Part shown: positions 17,229 to 25,893 of the stretch, one piece after another
Position numbering within the stretch: the stretch's first letter is position 1
Layout: each line of letters begins with the position of its first letter
Source of the DNA: Wylensekiella montiformis
Lineage (GTDB): Bacteria > Bacillota > Negativicutes > Selenomonadales > Selenomonadaceae
Direction: 5' to 3'
Assembly (NCBI RefSeq): GCF_009697385.1
Contig: NZ_VUNL01000003.1
Coordinates: forward strand, 1-64,000
Length of the DNA stretch: 64,000 bases
The notes under the pieces: generated by a model
Databases searched by the model: none
Told to the model about the DNA's origin: nothing
The model's input: only the letters and a program-made list of their open reading frames with translations
Made by a program: the position numbers and the translations under genes

Positions 17229-18383
17229 ATGAGAGTGTGGGCAGCACAACAAAACAGACTGGAATCCTTGGATGTATTGCGCGGCTTAGCCATCTTCTGC
17301 ATGATTTTTGTCGATGCGGTACCGGATCCTGACCGGGCCCCATCCTGGATGCTGCATACCCCATGGCAGGGCATATCCTTTGCGGACCTTGCCTTTCCGG
17401 GCTTCGTTTTCGCCATGGGCGCTGCGATGGCGGTCTGGCTGGATCGCCGCAGCGGACGGCGGCAGGGGGCTGCGACAGGCAAAATATGGTGCCGGACGAT
17501 GGCCCTGATTCTCCTGGGCCTGCTTTATAACAGCCTGCCACTTTTTTTCCAGTACCTGCTGTTCCCGGAGACAGCGTCCCTGTCCTTATGGGAGGAGTTC
17601 AGCCAGCATGGACGCTGGCTGGGAGTCCTTCAGCGGCTGGCCTTGGTTTATGCAGCCGGGATGATGCTGGGCGGCAGGCTGCGGTCTGATTTTCGGATTC
17701 TGCTGGCTGCTTTTCTGCTGCTGGCGGCGTCCTCGGCAGGGTTTCATTGGTATGCGCCAAATCATCCGTTCGCTATGGACCACAATATCAGTTCTGCTGT
17801 GGATCAGGTTTTCCCCGGTACAGCGCACTGCTATCTGGGAAAAACCTTTGATCCGGAGGGACTTTACGGCACGATTGCCTGCACGGCATCAGTACTGTTC
17901 GGCATGCTGGCAGGACGCCTTCTTCAGGAAAAATCGATGGGCGGTGTTCTTTCGCTGGCCGCCAGCTCGGCACTTCTGCTGGCGGCCGGCTGGTCATGGA
18001 GCCAGCTGGATATGGTAAGCAAGCCGCTGTGGACTGCACCGTATGCCCTCTATACCAGCGGCGTCTTGATGCTGCTGGCTGCACTGGTGCAGCTGCTCTT
18101 CCTGTGTGTCCCGCGCGCCGCTTCCTTTGTATTTCATCCGATGCGGGTCTTTGGCATGAACGCTCTTTTCATTTACATGGCAACGGGGGTGGCTCTTTCT
18201 TTGCTGTGGTTGCTTCCTTCATCGGCAGAAGGACAGCCGTTTTTCTCATGGCTGTGGTCCGTGTCTGTCGGCAGCATGTTTTCGGAAGCAGACAGCATCG
18301 TTTGTTTTGCGCTGCTCTGGTGTGTCTGCTGGTGGCCGCTGATGGAACTTTTGTATCGCCGACGCATTTTTATTAAGCTTTGA
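17229..18383 (+). CDS. DUF5009 / heparan-alpha-glucosaminide acetyltransferase-like membrane protein
   Basis: 384-residue polytopic protein with some ten hydrophobic segments. The N terminus RLESLDVLRGLAIFCMIFVD and the following WQGISFADLAFPGFVFAMG match the HGSNAT/YeiB-like group, which moves acetyl groups across the membrane to glycans. In bacteria the acceptor is unknown. AAAGGCGGA lies before the ATG. The gene is 60 bases after aguB, with no clear terminator between, and converges on the PII gene with only 7 bases separating the stops. Confidence 0.7.
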   Translation: MRVWAAQQNRLESLDVLRGLAIFCMIFVDAVPDPDRAPSWMLHTPWQGISFADLAFPGFVFAMGAAMAVWLDRRSGRRQGAATGKIWCRTMALILLGLLYNSLPLFFQYLLFPETASLSLWEEFSQHGRWLGVLQRLALVYAAGMMLGGRLRSDFRILLAAFLLLAASSAGFHWYAPNHPFAMDHNISSAVDQVFPGTAHCYLGKTFDPEGLYGTIACTASVLFGMLAGRLLQEKSMGGVLSLAASSALLLAAGWSWSQLDMVSKPLWTAPYALYTSGVLMLLAALVQLLFLCVPRAASFVFHPMRVFGMNALFIYMATGVALSLLWLLPSSAEGQPFFSWLWSVSVGSMFSEADSIVCFALLWCVCWWPLMELLYRRRIFIKL

Positions 18384-18390
18384 AGGAAGA

Positions 18391-18885
18391 TTAGAGCGGT
18401 TTATCCTGCAGGGCGTCGAATCCCTCTTCGCCAGTACGAATCTTGACGACATTTTCCATGGAAGAAATGAAGATTTTCCCATCGCCGTATTTTCCGGTAT
18501 ACAGTGTCTTTTTTGCAATGTCGACAATTGTTTCCGGCGGAATCTTCGAGATGACGAGATCGCACTGGATTTTTGGCAGAAGTTTCGATTCGATGGTAGT
18601 ACCGGTATACATACCGCGATGTCCTTTTTGCAGTCCGTAGCCGAGGACGCGGGTTACTGTCATCCCCGTAATGCCGGCATGCTCCAGCGCTTCCATCAGT
18701 CCCTCAAAACGGGACTCGGAAGTAATGATGCGCACATGATACATGCGGGGACGCTGTGAGGGAAAACCCGAGGCGGGGATAGACGGCGGCGTGATCGGGA
18801 CGGAAGGAGCCGGCGCGGAAGCCGGAACAGAGCCGCCGAGAAAAGTCAGAAGGGAACGGAGAACGCGGATTAACAGGGTTTTCAT
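18391..18885 (-). CDS. PII-family signal protein with N-terminal amphipathic/proline-rich extension
   Basis: 164 residues. From about residue 48 it is a PII (GlnB/GlnK) protein: MYHVRIITSE strand, GMTVTRVLGYGLQKGH leading into a T-loop with tyrosine (RGMYTG), and the C-terminal YTGKYGDGKIFISS signature. The first 47 residues are not part of normal PII (about 112 aa): a basic, leucine-rich segment MKTLLIRVLRSLLTFLGG, then a Pro/Ala/Ser linker. I chose the ATG at 18885, 10 bases after AAAGGA; the ATG at 18894 is too close to that site. It sits directly after an APC permease gene, so it probably senses nitrogen/energy status and gates that permease, as GlnK does AmtB. This partnership is inference. 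Confidence 0.8.
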   Translation of the reverse strand: MKTLLIRVLRSLLTFLGGSVPASAPAPSVPITPPSIPASGFPSQRPRMYHVRIITSESRFEGLMEALEHAGITGMTVTRVLGYGLQKGHRGMYTGTTIESKLLPKIQCDLVISKIPPETIVDIAKKTLYTGKYGDGKIFISSMENVVKIRTGEEGFDALQDKPL

Positions 18886-18890
18886 AAGAA

Positions 18891-20288
18891 TCATATCCTT
18901 TCTTTCATGTGACGGGATAAATAGTAAATCGGGTCTTCCATGGCCATGACTTTGTTCAGACGGACACGGTGGAAGACAGGAAGGTGCAGATGAACGTGTA
19001 CCCAGAACCAGGCGTAAATGGTCAGCAGGGCAATGAAAGCCAGTGAGATCAGAAAGATCTGCAGGCGTTCCGTCGGATCGGTCGAGATATTGTAAATCAT
19101 GAATATCGTAAAACCGATGCCCAGCAGCTGGGGTAGCGGATACAGGGGAACCCGGAAAGACCGGGGAACGGAGGCAATGGTATGCCGCAGAACCATGACG
19201 TTGAGATGTGCGGTAATATATGCGATCATGATGAACAGCGAGGAAGTCAGAATCAGGAACTGGATAGCATCTCCGCTTGAAAGACCGGTACCTTCAATGA
19301 GGATCGTAATTCCGCCGAGCAGCAGGATCATGATATAAGGAGCGTTATGACGGTTTTTCCGCTGAAAGACAGCAGGAAGCAGTCCTATTTTTGCCATGCC
19401 GCAGCAGATTTCTGAGACGCTGCAGATGATGGAGTTCTGTGTACTGACTGCGGCCATGATAGCAACAACGATGATCCACCAGCGCCCGGCGTCTCCCAGC
19501 ATATTGACGGCATAGAGAATATGCGGCGAGTCTGCTGCGCCGACTTCCTCCCAGGGCGTATAGTGACCAAAGCCGATGACCATAAGCATTTGTATCAGAC
19601 ACATGATGCCGAGACTCAGCAGCATGGCACGCGGAATATCACGTTTTGGATTTTTCATGTCCTTGCCCAGGGGGATGATAAACTCTGAACCGATGAACAG
19701 CCAGAACGCTGTGGTCATGAGCGGAAGAACCGTATCGAGGTCGGTAGAGAGTACGAGCGGCTGGGATACTTCCTGCCCGGTGCCAAGGCCAAGAGCCCCG
19801 ATAAAGCCGAGCAGGAATAGTGAAGTGACCATAAATGCGGCGATGACGCATTGTACCATGGTAGACAGGGTTACGCCGCGCAGATTGATGAGAATGAGTA
19901 CGATGGTCAGCGTTACGCTGTAAAAAGCAGTAGGAAGTCCGTCGCCAAGAAAGTCTGCCATGACGTTAGCAAACATGGCGCCCTCTGCGGGAGCGGCGAA
20001 GATGTTGCTGACGAAGAATCCGCCGACCATGGTGATGATCGTCGCAAAAGGACCGAGCCCTACCAGCGTATATTGCGCCAGTCCGCCGGTAAGATTCGGC
20101 ATCAGAGCGTTCAGCTCGGCGTTGGAGCAGGCTGCCATCATATTGATGAAGCAGACAAAGGCGACGACCGCCGCGAAGGTTATCCCGATGGCGCTGGCAC
20201 CGCTGGCCAGCGGGATGAAGCAGCTGGTCGCGATAATCATGCCGACGCCGGTGGAAACGGCGCCGAACAGACCAATTTTTTTTGTCAT
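18891..20288 (-). CDS. APC-superfamily amino acid/polyamine permease
   Basis: 465 residues with about twelve transmembrane segments. The N terminus GLFGAVSTGVGMIIATSCF is the unwound first helix typical of APC transporters, and a glycine-rich GGLAQYTLVGLGPF region follows. The substrate is not evident; arginine, agmatine or another cationic compound would suit the neighbouring polyamine genes. The start is the ATG at 20288 behind GGAAAGGA, since the frame upstream lacks family character. The stop is followed at once by the PII gene, so both belong to one transcript, divergent from a LuxR-type regulator. Confidence 0.85.
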   Translation of the reverse strand: MTKKIGLFGAVSTGVGMIIATSCFIPLASGASAIGITFAAVVAFVCFINMMAACSNAELNALMPNLTGGLAQYTLVGLGPFATIITMVGGFFVSNIFAAPAEGAMFANVMADFLGDGLPTAFYSVTLTIVLILINLRGVTLSTMVQCVIAAFMVTSLFLLGFIGALGLGTGQEVSQPLVLSTDLDTVLPLMTTAFWLFIGSEFIIPLGKDMKNPKRDIPRAMLLSLGIMCLIQMLMVIGFGHYTPWEEVGAADSPHILYAVNMLGDAGRWWIIVVAIMAAVSTQNSIICSVSEICCGMAKIGLLPAVFQRKNRHNAPYIMILLLGGITILIEGTGLSSGDAIQFLILTSSLFIMIAYITAHLNVMVLRHTIASVPRSFRVPLYPLPQLLGIGFTIFMIYNISTDPTERLQIFLISLAFIALLTIYAWFWVHVHLHLPVFHRVRLNKVMAMEDPIYYLSRHMKERI

Positions 20289-20475
20289 GGGACCATCATC
20301 CTTTCCGTGATGAAACAGAGAGAAAATCGATACATACACTATCGCACAGGACAGCACGCTGCGGCAATGGACCAAATGACTATACTTTTTCCGGCAGAGA
20401 GGAAGCTGTCTCATACTTTCGTATGAGACAAGGCGGGAAAAAGATTGAACTTAGCGCGATCCTTATTGTTGGTGG

Positions 20476-20504
20476 TGGACAACATAATACTTTAGTGCTA
20501 CAAT
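20476..20504 (+). promoter_or_regulatory. Promoter for the LuxR-gene leader
   Basis: TGGACA at 20476-20481, a 17-base spacer and TACAAT at 20499-20504. Transcription would begin near 20511, about 145 bases before the regulator's start codon. Confidence 0.62.
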
Positions 20505-20510
20505 AAGTTA

Positions 20511-20640
20511 CAAATCCTGATATGTTTGAACGAGATCAGGGTAATCTGATTCGATGTTCGGATCGGATTCAACAGCAGTACACGACAAAGAGGTCAGCAG
20601 ACCGTAAGAGATTACGGACTGCTGACCTTTTCGTTTTCCG
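20511..20640 (+). ncRNA. Structured leader or small RNA with intrinsic terminator before the LuxR gene
   Basis: Three hairpins follow the promoter: CCTGAT...ATCAGG at about 20516-20540; a 12-bp stem with G-U pairs and a TGT loop (AATCTGATTCGA with TCGGATCGGATT, about 20543-20569); and a strong terminator at 20591-20628 (AGGTCAGCAG/CTGCTGACCT with an inner CCGTAA/TTACGG) ending in TTTTCG. A GGAGG ribosome binding site and the regulator gene come directly after. It may be an attenuator of the regulator or an independent sRNA of about 120 nt. I do not recognise a known family. Confidence 0.55.
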
Positions 20641-20655
20641 CAGGAGGATGGTATT

Positions 20656-21414
20656 ATGCTAAAAGAAATGGAATGGATGACGATCAACAATATTTTATTG
20701 GAGCTATACGCGCAGAATAATCTGGATCAATTGTCCCTGAAACTGATGCGCGTGCTCAGGATGCTGATTCCTTACACAAAAGGATACTTGATCCTGCTGA
20801 ACAATCAGGGGAAAATACAAGAGCCGGAAAGCTGCTTCATCGGCCTGACGGAGAAGGAGAAGCGGGAATACATACAGGAATATTATCATAAGGATTATCT
20901 GCAATATCTTTACGATCTGAGTGAAGAAACGCGCGTCTATAAAGACACGGATATTATTGATGAAGAGCGGCGCTGCCGGACAGAATTCTTCCGGAAATTT
21001 CTTCAGCCGGCGGATATACCTTATGGATGTGGAATTTTAATTCACCATCAGGGGAAACTCATGGCTGTATTCAATCTGTTTCGCAGCAGCCAGCTGGGCG
21101 ATTTTTCGGATAAAGACCTTGAAATTCTAAATATTTTGAAAAATCACATCAAGAACATGATCGTGCAGGTGACTTGCCTGAATCAGCGGGATCATCTCGT
21201 AGAACAGTGTTTTCAGGAAACGGCGGAACGGTATTCGCTTACAGAGCGTGAAAGCGAGGTCATGCGCCTGCTGAGCAGAGGAATGTCCAACCATGAGATT
21301 TGCGATCAGCTGACAGTGAGCCTTTCTACGGTGAAAAAGCATATCTATAATCTATTCAATAAAACGCAGGTGAAGAGCAGAACACAGCTGATTAATCTGC
21401 TGTATCAGCAGTAA
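20656..21414 (+). CDS. LuxR-type transcription regulator with GAF-like sensor
   Basis: 252 residues. The N-terminal 150 residues look GAF/PAS-like (LIPYTKGYLILLNN, ILIHHQGKLMAVFNLFR). The C terminus has a clear GerE/LuxR helix-turn-helix (SLTERESEVMRLLSRGMSN followed by SLSTVKKHIYNLFNK). No phosphoacceptor receiver domain is present, so an effector probably binds the N-terminal domain. It is divergent from the permease-PII pair, its most likely target. AGGAGG lies upstream of the ATG. Confidence 0.85.
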   Translation: MLKEMEWMTINNILLELYAQNNLDQLSLKLMRVLRMLIPYTKGYLILLNNQGKIQEPESCFIGLTEKEKREYIQEYYHKDYLQYLYDLSEETRVYKDTDIIDEERRCRTEFFRKFLQPADIPYGCGILIHHQGKLMAVFNLFRSSQLGDFSDKDLEILNILKNHIKNMIVQVTCLNQRDHLVEQCFQETAERYSLTERESEVMRLLSRGMSNHEICDQLTVSLSTVKKHIYNLFNKTQVKSRTQLINLLYQQ

Positions 21415-21425
21415 CTGACTGTATC

Positions 21426-22316
21426 TTAAGAGACTGCATATTTTTGAATATAGTTCCAAAATGCTTGGAGAGCCGGAAAGGCTCTCCTGTTTTTTTGCCG
21501 CGCAATGACAATGTGCTTATAGATTGGTTCTCGGAGAGGGCGTATCATAATACCGTCCCGCTGTGGATAATAGGACAGTCCGCTTTCGGAAATCAGGGAG
21601 ATGCCGATTCCTGCCTGCACAAGCTCGATGCGTCGTCCCGGGCTGTTGCAGTAACTGGCAATCTTTGGCTGGAAGCCGTGACGCCGGCACTCTGCAAGAA
21701 AAATGTCATGGGAAACATTTTCCGGAGTGGGAAAGATAAAATTTTCATTGGTGGCTTTTGATAAATCAAAGACTTCTTTTTCTGCGCATGGGTGGCAGAT
21801 GGGAAGAATGGCCACAAATGGCTCCTGCTGCAGGGAGAGAACGTCAAAATCGTAGCGTGCCATATCATTGAGAGTTGCAAAAATAGCGAGGTCTATTGCA
21901 TCTTCATTGAGCAGGCGACAAAGTTCCTTGCTTAGATGAGTGGTCAGTGATAACCTGGTTTCATTGTGCATACCGTTGAATTTAGCGAGTATCTCGGCAA
22001 GTGGTATGCGACCTAGTCCGGTGATCATGCCAATGCGTAAGGTGGAACTTTCCTTGGGACGCCATGCTTGCATTTTTTGTTCCAGCATGTCAAGGTCAGC
22101 AAGGACGGTAGAAGAATATTTTGCAAAATCTTTTCCTGCTGGTGTCAGTTCGATGGGATGGGATACCCGGTTAATCAGCTTTACACCTATGTCGTTTTCC
22201 AGTTTGGTGATCTGTTGGGACAGGGCTGATTGCGAGACAAAAAGTCTCTCAGCGGCTTTAGTGAAATGCCGGCATTCTGCTACAGCCATGAAATATTGCA
22301 GTTGTTTTAGCAACAT
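21426..22316 (-). CDS. LysR-family transcription regulator
   Basis: 296 residues, standard LysR length. The N-terminal winged helix begins MLLKQLQYFMAVAECRHFTKAAERL with LFVSQSALSQQITKLE as the recognition region, followed by a two-lobed effector-binding domain. It is divergent from the M20 peptidase gene with a 191-base shared control region, so it probably controls that peptidase and the DcuC-type transporter. It converges on the LuxR gene, 11 bases apart. Confidence 0.9.
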   Translation of the reverse strand: MLLKQLQYFMAVAECRHFTKAAERLFVSQSALSQQITKLENDIGVKLINRVSHPIELTPAGKDFAKYSSTVLADLDMLEQKMQAWRPKESSTLRIGMITGLGRIPLAEILAKFNGMHNETRLSLTTHLSKELCRLLNEDAIDLAIFATLNDMARYDFDVLSLQQEPFVAILPICHPCAEKEVFDLSKATNENFIFPTPENVSHDIFLAECRRHGFQPKIASYCNSPGRRIELVQAGIGISLISESGLSYYPQRDGIMIRPLREPIYKHIVIARQKNRRAFPALQAFWNYIQKYAVS

Positions 22317-22507
22317 GACAACTCCTCGCTTTCTATATCAGACTATTTTATCATATCATTTATATAATATATGGGCAATTCGTTTTGCTGATAAGATTAG
22401 AAGAACTACGAATTATACTTTTTCTCGAAGAGATGTTATGCTGGTTACAACAAACATGTTTGTGCCGGCAGTATTAGGTATGCAAACGAGAAGAAAGCAG
22501 GTGTGTC
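22317..22507. promoter_or_regulatory. Shared LysR / M20 peptidase control region
   Basis: AT-rich 191-base gap between divergent genes. It contains an inverted repeat ATTCGT (from 22379)...ACGAAT (to about 22414), a T-N-A-rich arrangement suitable for LysR tetramer binding, and TATA-like -10 candidates on both strands near 22360-22370. Binding is inferred only. Confidence 0.4.
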
Positions 22508-23653
22508 ATGGATAATCTTCAATTAGACGAATATTTAAAAGAATTAGAGTATTTGGTAAATATCGACAGCGTATCTTATGACCCGGAAGGAGCAAGCCGG
22601 ATAGCGGCTTTCTTTCAGGAGAAATATGAGAGCATGGGCTGGAAGGTTACGATGCATCGTTTCCATAAGGACATAGCACCTTGTTTGGAAATAGTCAATC
22701 GGCCTGCCAAGCGGTATGATGTGCTGATTTTGGCACATATGGATACGGTTTTTCCTTTGGGAACAGCGGCGCAGCATCCCTTTCATATTGAAGGGGATAG
22801 AGCTTTCGGCCCAGGGGTTATCGACTGCAAGGCCGGTCTGTTGAGTGGCTGGTATGCGCTGCGGCGCTTGCAGGGGGATGACAGCCTCAAGAACGCTAAT
22901 GTATGCGTGTTCTTAAATAGCGATCATGAGGGAATAAGCTCCCGTTATTCCAAAAATTATTCTGTGAAGCTAGCTGGAAAGAGCCGTTGTGTTCTGGTAT
23001 TGGAAGCTGGCAGGGCTAATGGCAATCTGGTCAATAAACGTAAGGGGATAGCCCGTTATAAGCTGCATATAGCGGGAGTCAGCGCTCATGCCGGGATTGA
23101 TTATACCAGTGGCTGCAGTGCTGTAGAGGAATTGGCGCATTGGATACTGGCTCTGCAGAGGGCAACGAATCTGGACAGGGAAACCACGGTTAATGTGGGC
23201 AAGATTTCTGGCGGTACGTCCATAAGCGCTGTGCCTGGTAATGCTGAAGCCGAGATTGATGTACGTTATTATGAACCAGACGAAGTTGAGCGTATCGAAA
23301 AACTTATGGAACGATATGCTGCTTCGCCGCATGTAAAGGGAACGAGCGCCAAAATCGAGGGAGGAATCACACGGCCGCCGATGGTACCAACGGAAGCGAC
23401 TTATCAGCTTTGTCGAAGTGTTGACAGGATTGGCCAGAAAATCGGTGTGAATTTTTCCTGGATGGCGAGCGGCGGTGGTTCGGACGGCAGTTTTTCTGCA
23501 GCTGCGGGCATCCCGACCATTGATGGACTGGGCCCGGTGGGCGGTAAGGCACATAGCGCCGCTGAGTATTTGGATATACCGTCTATCTTACCTCGGTATG
23601 AGCTTTTGTCCCGGATTATACAGCATGTTGTTATGCATTCGAGTTTGCACTGA
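22508..23653 (+). CDS. M20-family metallopeptidase (carboxypeptidase G2-like)
   Basis: 381-residue zinc peptidase. LAHMDTVFPLG (zinc histidine and bridging-region aspartate), FGPGVIDCKAGL, LNSDHEGISS (a DHE pair where the catalytic/metal glutamates normally lie) and VSAHAGIDYTSG all fit the CPG2 subgroup. Members remove C-terminal glutamate from folates or peptides, or deacylate amino acids. The downstream DcuC-type carrier suggests a paired uptake-hydrolysis or product-exchange unit. Expected cytosolic; no signal peptide. Confidence 0.85.
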   Translation: MDNLQLDEYLKELEYLVNIDSVSYDPEGASRIAAFFQEKYESMGWKVTMHRFHKDIAPCLEIVNRPAKRYDVLILAHMDTVFPLGTAAQHPFHIEGDRAFGPGVIDCKAGLLSGWYALRRLQGDDSLKNANVCVFLNSDHEGISSRYSKNYSVKLAGKSRCVLVLEAGRANGNLVNKRKGIARYKLHIAGVSAHAGIDYTSGCSAVEELAHWILALQRATNLDRETTVNVGKISGGTSISAVPGNAEAEIDVRYYEPDEVERIEKLMERYAASPHVKGTSAKIEGGITRPPMVPTEATYQLCRSVDRIGQKIGVNFSWMASGGGSDGSFSAAAGIPTIDGLGPVGGKAHSAAEYLDIPSILPRYELLSRIIQHVVMHSSLH

Positions 23654-23739
23654 AACCTTAGCGTACATGAACTGAAAGGTGCAGTACGAGAAACCATTCT
23701 GCAGGATGTTTTGTGTATTTGTCAGGGGAGGAGAAGAAA

Positions 23740-25092
23740 ATGCTGGCGTTAATGATCGCTTTGTGCGTTACCATTGTTGTAGCGTATATGATTTTGAACA
23801 AGATGAAGGCACAAGCCGTTTTGTTTGCCGGCGGCACTATACTTATGGCTGTAGCTGTGCTTATGGGGTATCCATTGTTGGAAGCAAAAAAATCTACTGG
23901 TTTTGTCTGGTTTGATATATTTAAATTTATTGAGGATACTTTCAGTACCAGAGCTGCCGGCATAGGGCTTCTGATTATGTCTGTGGCTGGGTTTGCTAAA
24001 TATATGGAGCATATTGGCGCCAGCCGGGTACTGGTTCATCTGACGGCGCGCCCGCTGAGTCTGGTGAAATCACCTTATTTGCTGCTGGCAATTAGTTATG
24101 TAGTGGGACAGCTGTTGAACATTGTTATTCCCAGCGCCGCTGGTTTATGCGTATTGCTTATGGCCACCATGTATCCTGTGTTGGTCAGTCTGGGCGTCAG
24201 CCGATTGTCAGCAGCTGCGGTGATTGCTACAACACCTTGTCTTGATTTAGGCCCCGCTTCTGGAACTGCGGTTTTTGCCGCCAAGACTGCAGGGATGGAT
24301 GTGGTGGATTATTTTGTCGGGGAACAGATACCTATAGCTGTGGTAACTATTTTGGCGATAGCGGCTTCACATTTTGTTGTGCAACGCTGGTTTGACAGGC
24401 GTGAAGGTACGGAAGCATTACAGATGGATCTGGGCGAAGAGGAAAAGGAATCTCTTCCGCCGGCAGTTTATGCGCTGCTTCCGCTGGTTCCCATTGTGTT
24501 GGTAATGGTTTTCAGCAAGCTGGCAATAGCGACGATTAAAATGCCGGTGGTTACGGCGATGGTTATCAGTATTGTTATTGCTATGCTTTTTGAATGGATC
24601 AGGACGCGTCGGGTAAAAGAGGTTTTTGACAGTCTGCAGGTTGTTTTTGATGGTATGGGAAAGACCTTTGCTACCGTTGTTACCTTGATTGTTGCCGGTG
24701 AAACCTTTGCTTACGGTTTAACCAAGATTGGCGCTATCGATCAGATTATTCATGGAGCACAAGGCTCAGGCTTCGGTGCTATGGGGATATCCTTGATTAT
24801 GACACTGATTGTGGCTGCGGCTGCTGTTATCATGGGGTCGGGCAATGCCCCGTTCTATTCGTTTGGTGCCTTGGTTCCTGATATAGCAGCCAAGCTGGGA
24901 ATGCTGCCGGCATCCATGATTACTCCCATGCAGATGGCTGCAAGTATTGCCCGCAGTGCTTCACCTATCACGGCTGCTGTTATTGCCGTAGCCGGAGTAG
25001 CCGGAGTATCATCGGTAGATATTGCCAAGCGCACAGCTATCCCCATGCTGGTGGCGTTGCTGGTATCCTTTGTGACGGCAAATATTTTGTGA
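23740..25092 (+). CDS. DcuC-family C4-dicarboxylate transporter
   Basis: 450 residues, polytopic, with an N-terminal transmembrane hairpin, the NIVIPSAAGLCVLL and TTPCLDLGPASG segments and repeated small-residue-rich helices typical of DcuC/YfcC carriers. In anaerobes DcuC exchanges or exports succinate and other dicarboxylates. The start is the ATG at 23740 after GGGGAGGAG; an in-frame ATG at 23713 lacks a ribosome binding site. It forms a likely operon with the upstream peptidase (86-base gap). Confidence 0.78.
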   Translation: MLALMIALCVTIVVAYMILNKMKAQAVLFAGGTILMAVAVLMGYPLLEAKKSTGFVWFDIFKFIEDTFSTRAAGIGLLIMSVAGFAKYMEHIGASRVLVHLTARPLSLVKSPYLLLAISYVVGQLLNIVIPSAAGLCVLLMATMYPVLVSLGVSRLSAAAVIATTPCLDLGPASGTAVFAAKTAGMDVVDYFVGEQIPIAVVTILAIAASHFVVQRWFDRREGTEALQMDLGEEEKESLPPAVYALLPLVPIVLVMVFSKLAIATIKMPVVTAMVISIVIAMLFEWIRTRRVKEVFDSLQVVFDGMGKTFATVVTLIVAGETFAYGLTKIGAIDQIIHGAQGSGFGAMGISLIMTLIVAAAAVIMGSGNAPFYSFGALVPDIAAKLGMLPASMITPMQMAASIARSASPITAAVIAVAGVAGVSSVDIAKRTAIPMLVALLVSFVTANIL

Positions 25093-25098
25093 TTGATC

Positions 25099-25347
25099 AT
25101 GAGGGGGAGAATAAACGGAAGTGTCTCTTTTTACTATATTCATGTCGATAAATTCAATGTAGCCAGTACGCTGACTAAACGTATCAATATACCCTGTAAT
25201 GACAATCGCGGATGAGGGGGAGGTCTGAGCTATACGCTATACAAGAATATCCGCGCTGATTTACTGGCCGAATTCAATAAGAAACAAAAGAGTACCGGGG
25301 ACAAACAGAGTGACTATTACCGTTTCCAGGTGTCGGCGCAGATCTAA
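25099..25347 (+). pseudogene. Remnant of an outer-membrane porin, interrupted by an in-frame stop
   Basis: One frame from 25099 reads through 38 codons, meets TGA at 25213, then continues to a stop at 25345. The last part, GLSYTLYKNIRADLLAEFNK then DYYRFQVSAQI, has the alternating pattern and terminal aromatic/hydrophobic residues of a porin C-terminal beta strand as found in Negativicutes SLH-porins. Everything upstream of the last few strands is missing. This is evidence for a diderm cell envelope and for past deletion or rearrangement here. Confidence 0.6.
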
Positions 25348-25394
25348 AAAATGGCTTTTGAGGTCGTATGATGAAGTAGATTTTCAATAGAGTA

Positions 25395-25778
25395 TTGGAT
25401 ATGAAAAAGATATTCATGCTGTGGAACTGGGGCATCTTGTTGCTGGCAGCAATTCTATTGATACCGGCTCATGGCATGGCTCAGGAAATGACGGTAGGAG
25501 CAGGCAGCTTCTCATTGGCGGAAAAAACCGGCGCGGATCATGCTCCGTTGCAGGCTTATTATTACCGGCCTGCTGCCTGGCATGATGGACGCCCGATTGT
25601 TGTTGTATTCCACGGTTTGAAACGCAATGCCCGTGAATATTGTGAAGGATGGCGGAGCTGCGCGGAAGAACATAATTTTCTGGTGGTATGCCCGGAATTT
25701 TCGGAAAGCAAATATCCTGGCGCACGTTATTACAATATCGGTAATGTTATAGACAGAGGTGATAAGGGCGGTAAATAA
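25395..25778 (+). pseudogene. N-terminal fragment of a secreted alpha/beta-hydrolase (PHB-depolymerase/esterase-like)
   Basis: 127 residues: a signal peptide (MKKIFMLWNWGILLLAAILL... cut after GMA), then the first strands of an alpha/beta hydrolase with the oxyanion-loop motif VVFHGLKRNAREY. The nucleophile elbow (G-x-S-x-G), acid and histidine are all missing. After RGDKGG the frame ends; the neighbouring frame continues VNNDSWLNF for a few codons, hinting at a frameshift before the deletion. Full proteins of this kind are about 300 residues. It is not expected to be an active enzyme. Confidence 0.6.
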
Positions 25779-25822
25779 TGACTCGTGGTTGAATTTTTTA
25801 TGTGGTATGTATTTTACCACAA

Positions 25823-25866
25823 AAGGCGGTCTGCCGACTCTTTCGAGTCAGCAGACCGCCTTCGTT
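25823..25866. terminator. Bidirectional terminator
   Basis: A 12-bp stem (AAGGCGGTCTGC at 25823-25834 with GCAGACCGCCTT at 25851-25862) is extended by GACTC/GAGTC around a TTTC loop, with A-rich and T-rich flanks. It separates the esterase remnant from the convergent DeoR gene. Confidence 0.8.
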
Positions 25867-25893
25867 ACTAGGAGCATGTTATTTCACAGCTCC

